DNA of 64,000 nucleotides from Thermothelomyces thermophilus ATCC 42464 (lineage: Eukaryota > Ascomycota > Sordariomycetes > Sordariales > Chaetomiaceae): contig NC_016472.1 of assembly GCF_000226095.1 (NCBI RefSeq), positions 6,200,001 to 6,264,000 on the forward strand, written 5' to 3'. Both the position numbers and the translations under genes were made by a program. Below the pieces are notes generated by a model. It had not been told where the DNA came from. It searched no databases and saw only the letters and a program-made list of their open reading frames with translations. This document shows positions 1-12,001 of the stretch, one piece after another (position 1 is the first letter of the stretch; every line of letters begins with the position of its first letter).

Positions 1-890
1 AAATCAGTTATACCCAGCAGGGCATTGCGGCCAATCCCCGGTGCCACCGCACTTTTCGCCCCTTGGTCGTTACACGCGAGCCTGGAAGTCGCATCTTGGC
101 AGGCGTGGAGCAAGACAAACCGACCATGGAGGGGTTAACTACCGGAGCAAAAGCCCCTACCGGCGCCACACTGCCATGCTGATTGGCAGGCCAGGAATTT
201 TAGGTTTCGCCTTGCTCGAATGGATGAACATCCATTGCCTGAGTCTTGGGCTCCTCTCCGGTGCAAGGTCGAACTCAACGGTTCCTGTTTCCAAGCGGAG
301 TCGCCGACAATTGCTCCTGGGCAAGACAAGGAGCCTTATTAACCTTGGGGTGCGCCGATAAGTCTCGTTTGTCACAGCTCCCAGAACCGCCTCTCTAGAA
401 CTCCATCCGGCCGCTTCGTGGCCAATCACAGCGCTCATACGTCGGCTCAGCCGCCCGCACAGGCCGACAGGACTTGGAAGCCGTTTCTTCGACCTCGATC
501 CCTCTTACGGCCCAAGCCCCATCGTCAACCTGCGACCTCTCCTTTTGGGCCGTGTTCGGTTTTTCCTTGAGCTCGGCTGCTGCGAACTCGGTCAATTCCG
601 CCATCGACATTTTTCATAGCGTTTTCCTCCAGGTCTTGGGCAAATTTGAGGGTTTGTACCCAACAAGGTTCTCGTCGACCATCTGGTGAGAGCGCGGCCT
701 TCCAAAAGCCGCCTTCAACCCCACCATCTTCTATCTCGCTGTCTCGACTCCGGACACGATTACTCAACACACCACAAGGCCGGATTTTTTTTTGTTTTAT
801 TTTCGCAAAGGAAAATCATTTCCTCCACGGTGTATGTCGAGCAGCAGGTAGAAACGGGACATCCTCCTATTTTTCTGAAATACCGGCACC
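1..890. other. Intergenic DNA and MAPKK upstream region
   Basis: No coding sequence is supported here. Short open frames overlap on both strands without recognisable similarity. The last 200 bases include a T-rich stretch around 785-800 and presumably hold the promoter and leader of the MAPKK gene. Confidence 0.5.
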
Positions 891-2976
891 ATGGCCGGCC
901 ATCACGACAATACCGACCCCACCACGCCGGCGGATGAGTATGACCCGAGCAACCCGACCTCGCCGGGCTCGCTTGGCGACGACTCGGAGGCGAGCACGCC
1001 CCTCGACATCCCAAGTTCGAGCTCCGACGCGCAGCCCAGTCCTTCTCCCGCCGAACTGCCCCGCCGGTTACCGTCGTTGAGAACAGTCTCGGACCCGCAA
1101 AACTCCAGCCATATGAGCCCTACCTCGAGCGTCACCGGGCTTCTGAACACGGCGAGGAGACCGACCCCTAGCGCATCGAGCCTGCCGTTTGATATCATGC
1201 AGAGGGCGCGGGCCCTTCAAGAGCAGCGCATGAACATGGCGGCCCGGTCCAGCCCTTCTGCAGGGAACCTGAACATGGGTAGTATAGGCAGGCAGATGAA
1301 CGTGGGAGGACCCAGCGCCGGCGGGCTAGCCGGCGGCATGCCGTCCAACCTCAAGATGCCGGGAGGCGTGTCCCGGCCCTTGCCTCCTGCGTTCCCGAAG
1401 TCGGCTCCCTCAGTCCCAGGCTCGAAGAAACCCCCAAGCCTGAGCGAGAGGCGGGCCATGAAGCTAGGCAACCTCCCCGGACAAGGGGCCTCTTCACCTG
1501 CTGCCGCCCCACCAAAGTTGCGGGATCTTGGAGACGACGCGGAAAACCAGCCGTCACTGAACGGGGAAGGCCGGGGCTCCAAACTGAGCGACTTCAAGAA
1601 CTACATCGATGCAGACAAGGGCTGGATCACCTTTGACGGCGCAGCGACCATCACAGGAACAGGGGTCAATTTTGCCAACGGGCAGACGTTCTCCATCTCG
1701 CTTGACGAGGTTGACGTTCTGGACGAGCTCGGCAAGGGCAATTACGGCACCGTGTACAAGGTCAGGCACGCCAGGCCAAAAGTACCGCGGTTCGGCCAAG
1801 GATTGAGCAAATTTCGGCCGTCGGTTTCCTCGCAATCCTCTAACGAGACAGACGAGTCACCCAACGATACACCATCAAGCGGCGCCTCTGGCGGGAGCAG
1901 GGCGACGTCAGGCGTGATCATGGCCATGAAGGAGATTCGGCTGGAACTCGACGAAGCCAAGTTCACCACCATTCTCAAAGAACTCGTCATTCTCCACGAA
2001 TGTGTATCGCCCTACATCATTGACTTTTACGGTGCCTTCTTCCAAGAAGGCGCGGTGTACATGTGCATCGAGTACATGGACGGCGGCAGCATTGACAAGC
2101 TGTACGCGGGCGGGATACCAGAAAACGTGCTCCGCAAGATCACCTTCGCCACCATTGTCGGCCTCAAGACGCTTAAGGACGACCACAACATCATCCACCG
2201 CGACGTCAAGCCAACCAACATCCTGGTAAATACCAATGGGCAGGTCAAGATTTGCGACTTTGGCGTGTCGGGCAACCTGGTAGCGAGTATCGCCAAGACC
2301 AACATTGGCTGTCAGAGCTACATGGCACCCGAGCGCATCAGCGGCGGCGCGCTGGCCGCGGGCGCCGCCTCCGGGACGTACAACGTGCAGAGCGACATCT
2401 GGAGTCTGGGTCTGACCATCATCGAGTGCGCCATGGGCAAGTATCCTTACCCGCCCGAGGTATCCAGCAACATCTTCAGCCAACTGAGCGTAAGCATCCA
2501 TCCAATCCCTTGCCCAAAACAATATTCGGGTCTCAAGTATATCTAATCCATGTTCAACTCGACAGGCCATCGTCGAAGGTGACCCCCCCGACCTCCCCTC
2601 CGACGGCTACTCGGCCCTCGCCCAAGACTTTGTCCGGTGCTGCCTCAACAAGAACCCGCACAAGCGGCACACCTACCCAATGCTGCTCGCTCACCCGTGG
2701 ATCAAGTCTCTCGGGAAGCCCGAGACAATCACCGAAGATGCCGAGGCCGAGGAGGCTGCCGCTGACGACGCCCTCGCCGACGCCACGGGCTCGCTGAGCC
2801 TAAATAATCCTTCGGGCCAGGTGCGCGAAGGGGACTACGAGGTGGCCGAGTGGGTCAAGGCCGTGCTGCAGCGCAAGCGAGACGGACTCCTGAAGGAGGA
2901 GGCAAAAAAGCCGGCGCTGCATGCCGCGCCTCTGGATACCCTTAGCCCTATGGCTAGCCCGCTAGGAGAGCGCTGA
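891..2976 (+). CDS. PBS2: Osmotic-stress MAP kinase kinase (Pbs2/Os-5 type)
   Basis: The coding sequence joins 891..2489 and 2566..2976 (669 aa) across a 76-bp intron with a GTAAGC donor and CAG acceptor. The N-terminal 270 residues are Ser/Pro-rich and probably disordered. The kinase domain follows: the glycine loop GKGNYG is at about 281-286, the ATP-binding lysine in MAMKEI at about 347, HRDVKPTN at 436-443 and DFG at 456. The activation loop reads SIAKTNIGC, with Ser466 and Thr470 in the S-x3-T spacing that MAPKKKs phosphorylate in this family. APE and a C-terminal lobe ending HPWIK complete the fold. In the known pathway this kinase sits in the cytoplasm, receives the signal from Ssk2/Ste11-type kinases and activates Hog1/Os-2. 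A Ser-rich insert of roughly 55 residues separates the glycine loop from the catalytic lysine. The ATG at 891 gives full family length. Confidence 0.93.
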
Positions 2977-3987
2977 TTTTCGGGCTTTCCATCCGCCCTC
3001 CTGTTCCTTTTCTTGTCACTAGTTCTTCCTCATTTTTCCTCCTTCCATTTGGTCTCGCCGGTCTGGGTTCGGTGGTGTTGGCAGGTAGATTAGGATGCTC
3101 ATTGACGGGGGTAGATGTCCGAGACGGAGATGAGTTCTTTACCTTGTCCCTAGTTGGGGCTGTGTTCTTTTTTTCCTCCTTTTCTCCCTGGCGAATGTGA
3201 AGGGGCATTCGGTGCTTGTTCCTGGTGAATGAGCACTCCCCCAACTTCTCCTACGTCAACATGTCACCTTGGGGTCTAGACCGTGGTATACCGACATTGG
3301 TATGATTGCTGCTGCTGGGGGGTGGATTGTTCCTGCGGTATGTGGATTCAAGGCGCTCTCCATGTTTCTTTTTTTTTTTTCTTTTCCTCCCCACTCGTTT
3401 CTTATCATCTGCATCCGTCACCTCAATCGGCAGTTCGTTGCAGTTACATGGCATCCGGAGAGGCTACTTCAATTTCAAGGGGAGCTGAATTGAAGCAGTC
3501 AGCAGTCAGAGGAGCAGTTTGGAACGCTCTTCAAGGAGCTAATGGTCCTTATGGAACAGAGAAAGAAGAGGAAGATTTGCAGTTCGTTTCGCCCTTGACA
3601 AACTTTAAAGGGATCTATCCTAAACTATGGCCAAGGAATGTCCCGCTACACCTAAAGCATTTCCCGCTAATCAGCGATTGATTAGAAGAACAAATTTTGA
3701 AAAGGTCTTCAGACAGGTAAAGCATCGGATGCTGTTGGTATCATAAAAAACGAGGCTGGCTTGCGCCGAGTGAATTGCAAGCTCTCCGTCACTGCCGTCC
3801 ATCATTATTACCACTTTCAACGTCCCACCCGCAACAACAACAACAACAACTTCGTCGTCGTCGTCGTCGTCAGCATCATTATCATCTCACCCCTTAGTGA
3901 TCTATCAGCCTGTTCGCCTCATCGCATAATCGTTGCACATCTCCTATTTGTCTTGAACCGATCGATAGAAACTTGTTCTCTTCATTC
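2977..3987. other. Convergent intergenic region with trinucleotide repeats
   Basis: This lies between the 3' ends of the MAPKK and the SUR7-family gene and presumably contains both 3' UTRs. A (CAA)n tract at about 3832-3850 is followed by a (TCG)n tract at 3852-3871. Both lie close to the SUR7 stop codon, so they are probably in its 3' UTR. Small open frames have no recognisable product. Confidence 0.5.
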
Positions 3988-4955
3988 TCACGCATACTCG
4001 TCCTTCACCCGGCGCCCCTCGTACGACTTCCGGCTGGCGGTGCGCCGGCCGAAGGGCCAGCCCCGACGAGTGGTGCCGGTGGTCGCGGGTGCGGCGGTCG
4101 TCGTGTCTCTGCGCTTATGCCGGGAGAGGCAGAAGAGGATGGTGCTGATGAACAGGGCGGCCCAGGAGCCCCAGCTGAAGCCGAACGCCCACCTGCCCAG
4201 CGACGCGCTGCGGCCCTCACTGGTGAAGACGTTGCGCATCTTGACAAAGGTAGCCCTGTTTTGGTGGTTAGATTCTGGCTTTCTTTTTTTGTTTCATTTC
4301 GTTTTCGGGGACCGAACAGAGACAAAATTGTGGGTGATGGGGGGAAGGTGAGAGAGGGTTGGGGGGTCCCCGGGGGGTGGAAGGGCAGAACGTACGTCAT
4401 CAGAGAGACGGCAATCGACAAGAAGAACAGAGCGACGAGCGAGATCAGGCAGGCCAAGGTCGAGCCCAGCCTGCTGCACAGGGCGAGGAATCCGGAGAAG
4501 AAGGCCAGGACCTCGAAGAATAGGGCGATGAGGAAGAAGACCCATCCGAAGCGCCACATGTACCAGTAGTAGTAGCTAGTCGTGTCGTTTCCGTAGCGGC
4601 CAATGAGGTCGGACGGAGCGCCGCGGGCGTTGCTCGCCCAGGCGTCGCCGAGCGGGAGGCCCGGGCGGGCGGGACCGCAGTCGGTGTTGCCCTCGCCGCA
4701 GGTCTTGAAGTAGGTCCACTGCGTGACGGGCCGGGCGCCTTGGATGCCCGAGGTATCGGCGCGGAGGAAGTAGGTCTGGCGGAGGGGCGAGGTGTCCGTG
4801 ACGCCCGAGAGGATCACGAACCACAGGAGGAGGAGGGAGCCGGCAAGGAGCAGCAGCGCTGCCGGGGCCAGACCCGTTGCTGAAGGCGGTTGTTAGGGCA
4901 GCCCCCATCCCTCCAAAATGCGGGCAAGGGGGGGTCGAGACTTACTGCGCGACAT
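3988..4955 (-). CDS. SUR7/PalI-family four-span plasma membrane protein
   Basis: The coding sequence on the minus strand joins 4946..4955, 4396..4879 and 3988..4255 (253 aa). The first exon is only 10 nt (ATGTCGCGCA). The split codon completes to MSRTTGLAP and runs into a leucine-rich first membrane span. An extracellular segment follows with W-x5-C and a second Cys (TYFKTCGEGNTDCG). Three further hydrophobic spans follow, starting at MWRFGWVFFLIALFF, with the last in exon 3 around WGSWAALFISTILFCL. The C-terminal tail is basic and cytosolic. This layout is typical of SUR7 family proteins, which sit in eisosome or cortical membrane domains in yeast. The exact paralogue cannot be decided by eye. 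Introns use GTAAGT and GTACGT donors. Confidence 0.85.
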
Positions 4956-6596
4956 TGCGACTCCTGATGTTCGTCTGGGGGAGCAGATGGGGGGAAAAAA
5001 GATTTAGAGAAATACTCTATTCAAACAAGCCTGGCGGGAAAGAGATTGGGAGATGCCAAACGAAGCTCAACGTAGACTGTCGCAAATTGGTAAAGAAAAT
5101 AAGGAAAAAATTAAGTTATGATTGCTGCTGGGTGGTTGTACTGGCCACCTTTGCGACTGATTAAAGCCGTGCTTTGGGTGCTGCTCAGAACGAGATCCTG
5201 GTCTGCACCGCAAGCGAAGATTGTGCAACGTCTGGAGTCGTCCCAGACAGGCCTGCTATGGTGACGTTTTCAAATTCAACTTCAGATGGTCACCGCAAAG
5301 GGTGATGGGGCGGGAAGCAGGGCGTGACACACACCGTGTTGGAAGGTACGATTGGTGGTGGACTGGACCAGCTCTTGAACACAGGTAATCGAGGAAGTAA
5401 TCCGTATATGTCGAGGTGAGCAGGGCTACAGCCACTTATCGTCCATGGGCCAAAATAATAGTAAAGCGACTACCAGCTCTGGTTACGTCGGCGGGTGGAT
5501 GCCCAACGCCACCATTTATCCTGTCGCGCGTCTTGTCGACCAAACCACACCACATTTCCGTCCCGCTTGCCTTGAGAAAGTGGTTGTCCAGCTGTGGGAC
5601 CAAGCTGTTGCGGGTCTCGATCTCCAGCGAAGACCCTTGGATGACGCAAACTCTTAAACAGCCACGCCTTGGCGGGAGGTAAGTAGCCAATTGCACTAGT
5701 GTAGCAGGAAACTACCCCACCTTCAGCACGGATCGCCGCTGGCTTTCAGCAGCCCATTGCACAGCAACAAACCCCAGCCAACGCCAGCAGACCACACCAC
5801 GAATTTTGGCGGGCCAGCTGCCGACGTCATGCTCAACCAAGTGCCGGTTGGTTTCTCCGGTAACTATCCTCCGTGTTGCAACGCAGTGTGTTGAGTTCAA
5901 TACCACGGTAAGTCGAGACACACGCCAACTTGGCCTGGTAGTAGTAGAGTCTTGTATTTAACGTTCGGGCACATACATACGTACACTACATAGTACCTTA
6001 TTCATTTTAAATACGGAGTACAAGCAAACATTGATAGATGTTGAACAACAAATTGTGAACCCCCTCACAGCCAGGTCTAGATTGAGCTAACATGTCTCAG
6101 TCCCAGGCCCCGGCCGCCATGCCATCATTGGTGCGTCGACGACTTTGAACTCCCAGTCTGTATTCTCTGTGATCTGTAGTGACCACTGGTTAGCTGACCG
6201 CTAAGTTAGTTTAACTATTAGCTAAGTCTTCTCCGTAGTCGTCTCGCTCGCTACTCGGAGCCGGTCAAAGAAAGCACAGAGCTAGCCGCCCAAGTGCAGG
6301 GCAGAAGCACACCGAGGATCTGGGTTCCTCTTCCTCTTCCACGCTCAACTCGCGCCGCCTTCTCTCTCATCGGACTCACTGGTTCCGGAGTAGATCCTGA
6401 CATGCCTCCACTCCACGGAAGCAACCGACACAACCTCGGCTCCGCTCCGCTCCGCTCCACGCATGGTTTCGAGCTGCTGTTGCTTTAGGACCCACCACGT
6501 CCGCCTTTTGAGATCCGAACAGCCGAAATCGCGCATGGGTGTCCTCTTCAACTCAGGACCGTAGCCGGCAGGACATCCAATCAACAATTTGGTCAA
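4956..6596. other. Intergenic region upstream of the SUR7-family gene
   Basis: No convincing coding sequence is seen; the longest open frames are under 90 codons and lack family features. The right part carries a TACGGAGTA 9-mer at 6012-6020 and a short CTCCG-type tandem repeat near 6440-6458. Confidence 0.5.
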
Positions 6597-6670
6597 TCCT
6601 CTGTGGCGCAATTGGCTAGCGCGTCTGACTGTTAATCAGGAGGTTGGAAGTTCGAGCCTTCCCGGAGGAG
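6597..6670 (+). tRNA. tRNA-Asn (GUU)
   Basis: The cloverleaf can be drawn by hand. The acceptor stem TCCTCTG pairs with CGGAGGA with one G-U wobble. The anticodon loop CTGTTAA places GTT at 34-36. The T stem GGAAG/CTTCC encloses TTCGAGC. The discriminator base is G at 6670. There is no intron. T4 runs at 6687-6690 and 6699-6702 can serve as RNA polymerase III terminators. The gene is identical in sequence to the tRNA on the opposite strand at 34500-34573. Confidence 0.97.
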
Positions 6671-8668
6671 AGATTTAACGTAAATCTTTTGCTAAATCTT
6701 TTGCTTCCCTCCACGAGGTCGGTTTCTTCTTTTCTTCTTTTTTTCCCTCTCCCTTTTGGCGGGCAATTGGATGTGCTGTCCTAGGTCTCGCGAACAAATC
6801 ACGTTTAGAAATAAACCGTGGTTGCCCAGGGAAGCGGCGCTTGTTTAGTCCACTCCTACTACTAGAGCGGTAGGGGCCGAAGAGGGATGATTCAATTCCA
6901 TTGCTTTTGCGGAGCGTTACACAAGGGCTTTTGTGATTGTGAAGCCAAGGAAGGCCTGTGGTCTGGTAACACCGTGGATTCAGACCTACCACAGCAGGAG
7001 GGGGTTTCTTTGCTATGCAAGTAGGGAGCAACGAAGACTTCGCACAAAAGAAAGGGAAACAAACCCACTCAAAGGTCTCGGGTTGCTCGTCTGGGAGTAG
7101 TGTAAGGTAGCGGCGAGGCAAACACCAGGCCCCGGGAGCGATAGCCCTCCGCGCTGCCATGCAGGGTGCTCCAAGAACTAGTTATAAAGAGCTTAACAAA
7201 GCAATAGGCTAATACGGAGTAGGACATGAAGAACACAGGCGAAACCGTAGGTCTTAGGCTAGTGTCGGTTCTCATCGCCCGAATCCACCTTGTAAAACCG
7301 GTCAGCGTTACTCCGTATCATCTTCAGGAAGACCGATGAACCCGTTCAAGCGTTGCACCGATTGCCGTCAAAAGCCGTCAGAAGCCAAGTGGAACGGATA
7401 ACAGTACAGAGTACGCATTACAAGATGGCCATCTTACGAAGAACCCATCAGAACGGAGATACCATCATGTGACACTCACATTACGGGCGCCCTTTGACCG
7501 CCTCGTGGCAAGCGGGCCGCTCTCTGGCACTGAGGCACTCCGAGTCACTGAAGTGTCTTGTGGAAGGGTGCTTTAGAACCCCGGGGAGGGGTCAGAAGGC
7601 GATTCGCTGGATGCTGGCTCCGCTTGAGCACTCCCGTCCCTGTCTCTCTCATCCGGGCGCAGGTAAGAGGCGGCGGCGTGGAGGTGCTGACTAACAGAGC
7701 TTGAAAGCGCTCATCGGGGGAGCGGTGACGTCCCCCCCGAGCACTCCTCGAAACAAGGGGTAAACCTGGCGGGACCTGGAAAACACCTCTTCTGTCGGAA
7801 TGGCGAGCTCAACGTTCGGTTCATAGCTTGGTGCCTGGGTGGGCGCTCTGGCACAGGGGAACCGCAGATTGAGGTGGGCGAACGATCAATGACATTAGGG
7901 GAGCAGAATGTACATAGAACCGAGTCAAGCGCAATGAGTTAGTACAGAATACAGGTATTGGGTGCTTATGAACGTGGTGGGCATTAGCAGCGGCGACGGC
8001 AAGGTCAACAGCGAGCTTTATCTGCTGGTGTCCTGGTCTGGGCCCGCATGCGCGCGGGACGGGCCGACGCCGGTTCGCGCGAGGGTTCGGGGATTGAGCA
8101 ATGGGTGCGGTGGGCGGCAATGTCAGCGAAGCCGACGAGCTTGTGGGGGTGATTACCTCACAGTTCTGTTTTCCGGCAGGAGAGCGGGAAGCGATTGCTG
8201 TTGCAAAAGTGATTTGTTATTCAGCACTGTTAGCAGCTGATTAAAGCAATGATTTGCGCTGGGAGCCATCATGGCAGCCGATGCGAATAACGGAAGCATA
8301 TGCACCTCAATCCGAACAAACCGAAATCAGGTTGAAGGCGGCACAAGGAACGCATGAGGAATTGAAGACTGCAGCTAGAGGAAGTGGATTCCTTGATGCC
8401 TCAAAAATAGAAGTTTATAACGTGAATCCCGAATGGGTTGCACTGCAGGAACTTGAGCCGACTAGTTCAGCTGGCAGTTGCGCCTTTCCCAACAACCGCA
8501 GCAACTCAGCCCCGCGCTCACTTACAGTTGACCCTCAGTGAGGCGACGACTGAGACATCGAAGCACACCACCACCACCCCCTTCCCCCCATATTGTACGA
8601 CTGAGTGCCTAAGTTGGTGCCTACGCCTTCGAGGCAGAACCGCCCTTCCAGACGACCGCTTCTTCAAG
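6671..8668. other. Intergenic region with recurrent 9-mer motif
   Basis: No gene is supported; scattered frames up to 160 codons lack recognisable domains. TACGGAGTA at 7213-7221 and TACTCCGTA at 7309-7317 form an inverted pair about 100 bp apart. The right end should include the promoter and leader of the phosphopantetheinyl transferase gene. Confidence 0.5.
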
Positions 8669-9878
8669 ATGACTCCCCCGAGCACATCCCCGATCCCGAT
8701 ATTAGGGCAATGGATCCTTGACACCCGCTCTTGGTACCCCGAAGTAGAGAAGGTTCACCAACTCGAAACACACGTGAGTTCATCACACCCCAAATCCTCA
8801 CTCGATGCCAGTCGCTCAGGCAATCTCGAATCTCAATCTGCCCAACATTGCACACCCCAACCCACGTGCTCTTTGGATCGATGCAAGCATGAGCGATGCA
8901 AACCTGTCTTCCCCCTCCAACCCGTCCCCGCGCACAAAGCACACGTTACTCACAGGCTTCCCCCTCTTCCCCTTTCCTATACAACCATAGGCCTCCCGCG
9001 CCTTCTCCCTCCTTTCCCACGCCACGCGCTCGCAAGTCCTGCGCTATGTCCGCCCGCCCGACGCCAAGATGGCGCTCGCCTCGGCCCTGCTCAAGCACTA
9101 CGCCGTCGCCAAGCTCTCGCGCGCCCGGATCCCCTGGTCCCGCGTCGTCGCCACGGGCTTCACCGCGCCCCCCGGCGGCGGCACCAAGCCCGTCTACGTC
9201 GACCCGGCCACCGGCACGCAGCCCGTCTTCTTCAACGTCAGCCACCAGGCCGGGATCGTCGCCATCGTCGCCGTCGCGGCAGGCGGCGCGGGCGAGGAGG
9301 GGAAAGGGGAAGAAGAAGAAGAAGAAGTGGTGCAGGTGGGCGTGGACGTCGTGTCGCCGGCGGAACGGCGCGCGCGCGATCACGAGTACATCGCCGCGAA
9401 CGGCTGGGCCGCCTTCGTCGACATGCACGCCGAGGTGCTCGGGCACGGCGAGGTGGCGTACCTCAAGCACCAGGTGCCGGCGGCCGACGACGACGACGGC
9501 GACGACGGGAGGCTGAGGGCCTTCTACGCGCTGTGGGCCCTGCGCGAGTCCTACCTCAAGCTGGGCGGTACCGGGCTCGTGGCCGACTGGGTCCGCGACC
9601 TCGAGTTCCGCGGGTTCCGGACGCCGAGCCCGACGCCCGGATGGGATTCGCCCGCCCGCGAGGAGGAGGGCCAGGTGCTGAGGGATATCGGGATCTGGCT
9701 GCGGGGGGACAAGGTCGAAGACGTGGACATGTGTCTGCGGTCGATAGGGCCGGATTTCATGATCGCCACCGCCGTGAGGACGCCCGGGAGGAAGGCAGCC
9801 CGGCTAGGGTCGGCACTTGGGCCGTACGAGGTGCTGTCGTTAGAGGGGGTGTTGGACTTTGCCGAGGCCAGTGGGTGA
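8669..9878 (+). CDS. npgA: 4'-phosphopantetheinyl transferase (NpgA/Sfp type)
   Basis: The coding sequence joins 8669..8773 and 8991..9878 (330 aa) across a 217-bp intron with a GTGAGT donor and TAG acceptor. The enzyme transfers phosphopantetheine from CoA to carrier domains. In fungi this activates PKS and NRPS enzymes and the aminoadipate reductase of lysine synthesis. Exon 1 gives the family start (PILGQWILDTRSW). Exon 2 opens with a helix leading to DAKMALASALLKHY, FNVSHQAG (about 116), the metal-binding VGVDVV (about 151) and WALRESYLKLGGTGL (about 217), which are the Sfp-type signatures. A Gly/Glu-rich insert lies just before VGVDVV, and an Asp-rich loop comes before the W-x-x-R-E-S-x-x-K motif. 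The exon 2 frame extends past the ATG at 9069 back to the acceptor at 8991, which supports the two-exon model. Confidence 0.9.
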
Positions 9879-10225
9879 CTGCCAGTCTCGTCTCGACGAC
9901 TTGTCATGCACGCACCAAATAGGGGTGGGAAGAACTTGTCCCAATCCGTAGCGTGAGAACTCTAACGAACTAAAAAGGACCAAACGGGATCACTCTGCAG
10001 GTTACCTACCTTCGGCGCATATATGACTGGGCTCGGGGAGCCCTCATAACTCGCAGGCTGAAAAAGCCCCCCCCAAGCCATTTTTGTTCCGGAGTGATGT
10101 TGCCGAGCCACGGCTGCAGTCCAGGCTGTCAAGCTGCGGGGCCATCAAGCATTGTTGCCGTTGAATTCCAAAACAATCAGCTATTGGCACCACTTCTTCT
10201 TCTTCTTCTCCTCTTTCAGCCGGAT
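9879..10225. other. Short convergent intergenic region
   Basis: This region separates the 3' ends of the phosphopantetheinyl transferase and signal peptide peptidase genes. It probably contains only 3' UTRs. I see no other feature. Confidence 0.5.
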
Positions 10226-12001
10226 CTAAGGCATCGACGCCACCGCTCGCGGTGCAGTTATCGAAAACAAAAACAGCTCATGATGCCCGGCTGTGATCGC
10301 ATCCTGTTCTTCTCCCCGCTCCGTCTCCTTATCCTTGCCAGCAGTTTCCTGAACCCGCCCGTCCTCGCTTTTCCCGCTCTCCTTTTCCGTCCCCTTCTCC
10401 TTCTCCTTGCTCTCCTTCACAATATTACCCTCGGCGTCTACCTCAACTACCACAATCACATCCTCCGTATCCAGGCTCCCGTCCTCGGTGTAGTTCCACA
10501 TGTCCTTGACCTCGCCCCTCACCAACCCCGTCAGCCACAGCGATCCCGTCACACCGGGCACCAAGTACAGCAGCGCCGGCTGGCCGTGGTTGAAGACGAG
10601 CATGACCGTCAGCGTGACCAGCATGCCGGCGGCGTACCCCACGACCGAGGCGTAGAAGTAGGGCTTTGGGAACGCGGTCGCCGAGATGGCTTCGGCGGCG
10701 TCGCGCACGGGAGAGAGGCGGCCGAGAGGCGTCGTCCAGAAGCGGTTGCCCCACTGGCCGCGGGTGTCGACGTAAGGAGCCTTGACACGGCGGTTCTGCG
10801 TCGTGGTGGTGGAGGTCCCGGAGGCGGTCTCCGTCGCGAGCTCGACCGGCTCCAGCCTGATCTGTCTCTGGTAGTACTGGAAGAGGTCGAAGCGCAGGGC
10901 GAGCGCCATCAGCATGCCGGGGACGACAATGTCGCCCAGGCCGAGCATGCTAGCACCCTTGGCGCTGGTGAAGACGAGCTTGATCGGCGCGTCGATGTTC
11001 TTGGCGACCGTGATCATGTAGGGGCTGGGAGGCGTCAAGAGTTAGTGGGAGAATCCAGAGTAGTAAGCGCGGGGGACGACGGAGACGTACGTGTAAAATA
11101 CCATGACGACATCGTAAATGAAGAGACTGGCTAGAACCATGGTCCCGATGGTGAACGATGTGGGAGAGAACATCAGGAAGGAGAAATAGCACATAGCCAT
11201 GCTGAGCAGGTTGGAAAGCGCATCCCATCCGGTCCAATGGTATGCTGCGGCGACAAGCCCGGCGATGGCAAAGCGGAGCAGATCGTTGACATGGAAATCC
11301 ACCTTGGCCAGAGTCTTCCCGTAAACAGCAAGCCGGGCCGTCCAATCCCGGGTGAGCAGATGGCGCAGCTCCCATAAGAACCGTTTCAGGGCCGGTGACA
11401 ACGTCAAGTCGGACAGACGCCCCGGAAGTGGTGTATCCTTGCTGTTGATAACGGTTTCCTCAGCAGTCTCCTTGTCGACCACGTACTGGCAACGGCGGTG
11501 GGAGTCGATGTGGTAGACCTGGCCCTTGCCGTCCGCCCACATTGTCGGGAAGACCAAGCTCGTGAGAACGTCCAAGGCGTCGCCCGCAAGCGCGCCCAGG
11601 CCGGTAATGGACATAATGGACATGTAGCCCCGGAGTATCTTGTTCAAGATGGACGGATCCTGAAGCCACTGGATCAGGTAGTAGAGCCCCATCAAGACAG
11701 CGGCGAGCAGGAGTGGGAAGCGGATGGCGTCCGATGCAACAAGCCCTTCGATGAACTTTTCTTCCTCTCGTTTCTTTTCGCCTTTCTTAACTTTCGGCGG
11801 GGCGGCCGAGGGCGGCCGGCGGAGGGAGCCATGGGCGCCGACCCAGATGACGCCAAGCGCGCTCAAGACCACGAGAAGGTACTGGGGCTCGAAGAGCCTA
11901 GCGAAGCTGAAGACTGGCGGCAAAGGCGAGTCGCTTGGGACTGGGGCCGATGGCGAGGATATGTCAGCCACATTTGGCGGGCTCTGGTCCGGAGAAGACA
12001 T
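10226..12001 (-). CDS. Signal peptide peptidase, intramembrane aspartyl protease
   Basis: The coding sequence on the minus strand joins 11091..12001 and 10226..11024 (569 aa) across a 66-bp intron. The split codon restores VFYTPYMITVAKN, a conserved stretch of the family. Signal peptide peptidases are multi-spanning ER membrane proteases that cut signal peptides and tail-anchored proteins inside the membrane. The two catalytic aspartates are visible as YD (D297 in FIYDVVMVF) and GLGD (D335), and the third signature QPAL is at about 452-455. Several hydrophobic spans precede them. Between GLGD and QPAL lies a hydrophilic loop of about 90 residues. The last 80 or so residues are highly charged (Lys/Glu-rich). 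The start at 12001 is the first in-frame ATG and is followed by a Ser/Pro-rich cytosolic-type segment. The gene is divergent from Med31. Confidence 0.92.

Noticed and set aside
6675-7160. 161-codon minus-strand frame beside the tRNA
   Set aside because: There is no domain, and its composition is like neighbouring non-coding DNA.
8438-9922. 494-codon open frame overlapping the phosphopantetheinyl transferase
   Set aside because: It is in another frame, rich in Arg/Ala from GC-rich shadow reading, while the Sfp motifs lie in the annotated frame.
10094-11134. 346-codon plus-strand frame
   Set aside because: It is antisense to exon 2 of the signal peptide peptidase, whose catalytic motifs are unambiguous.
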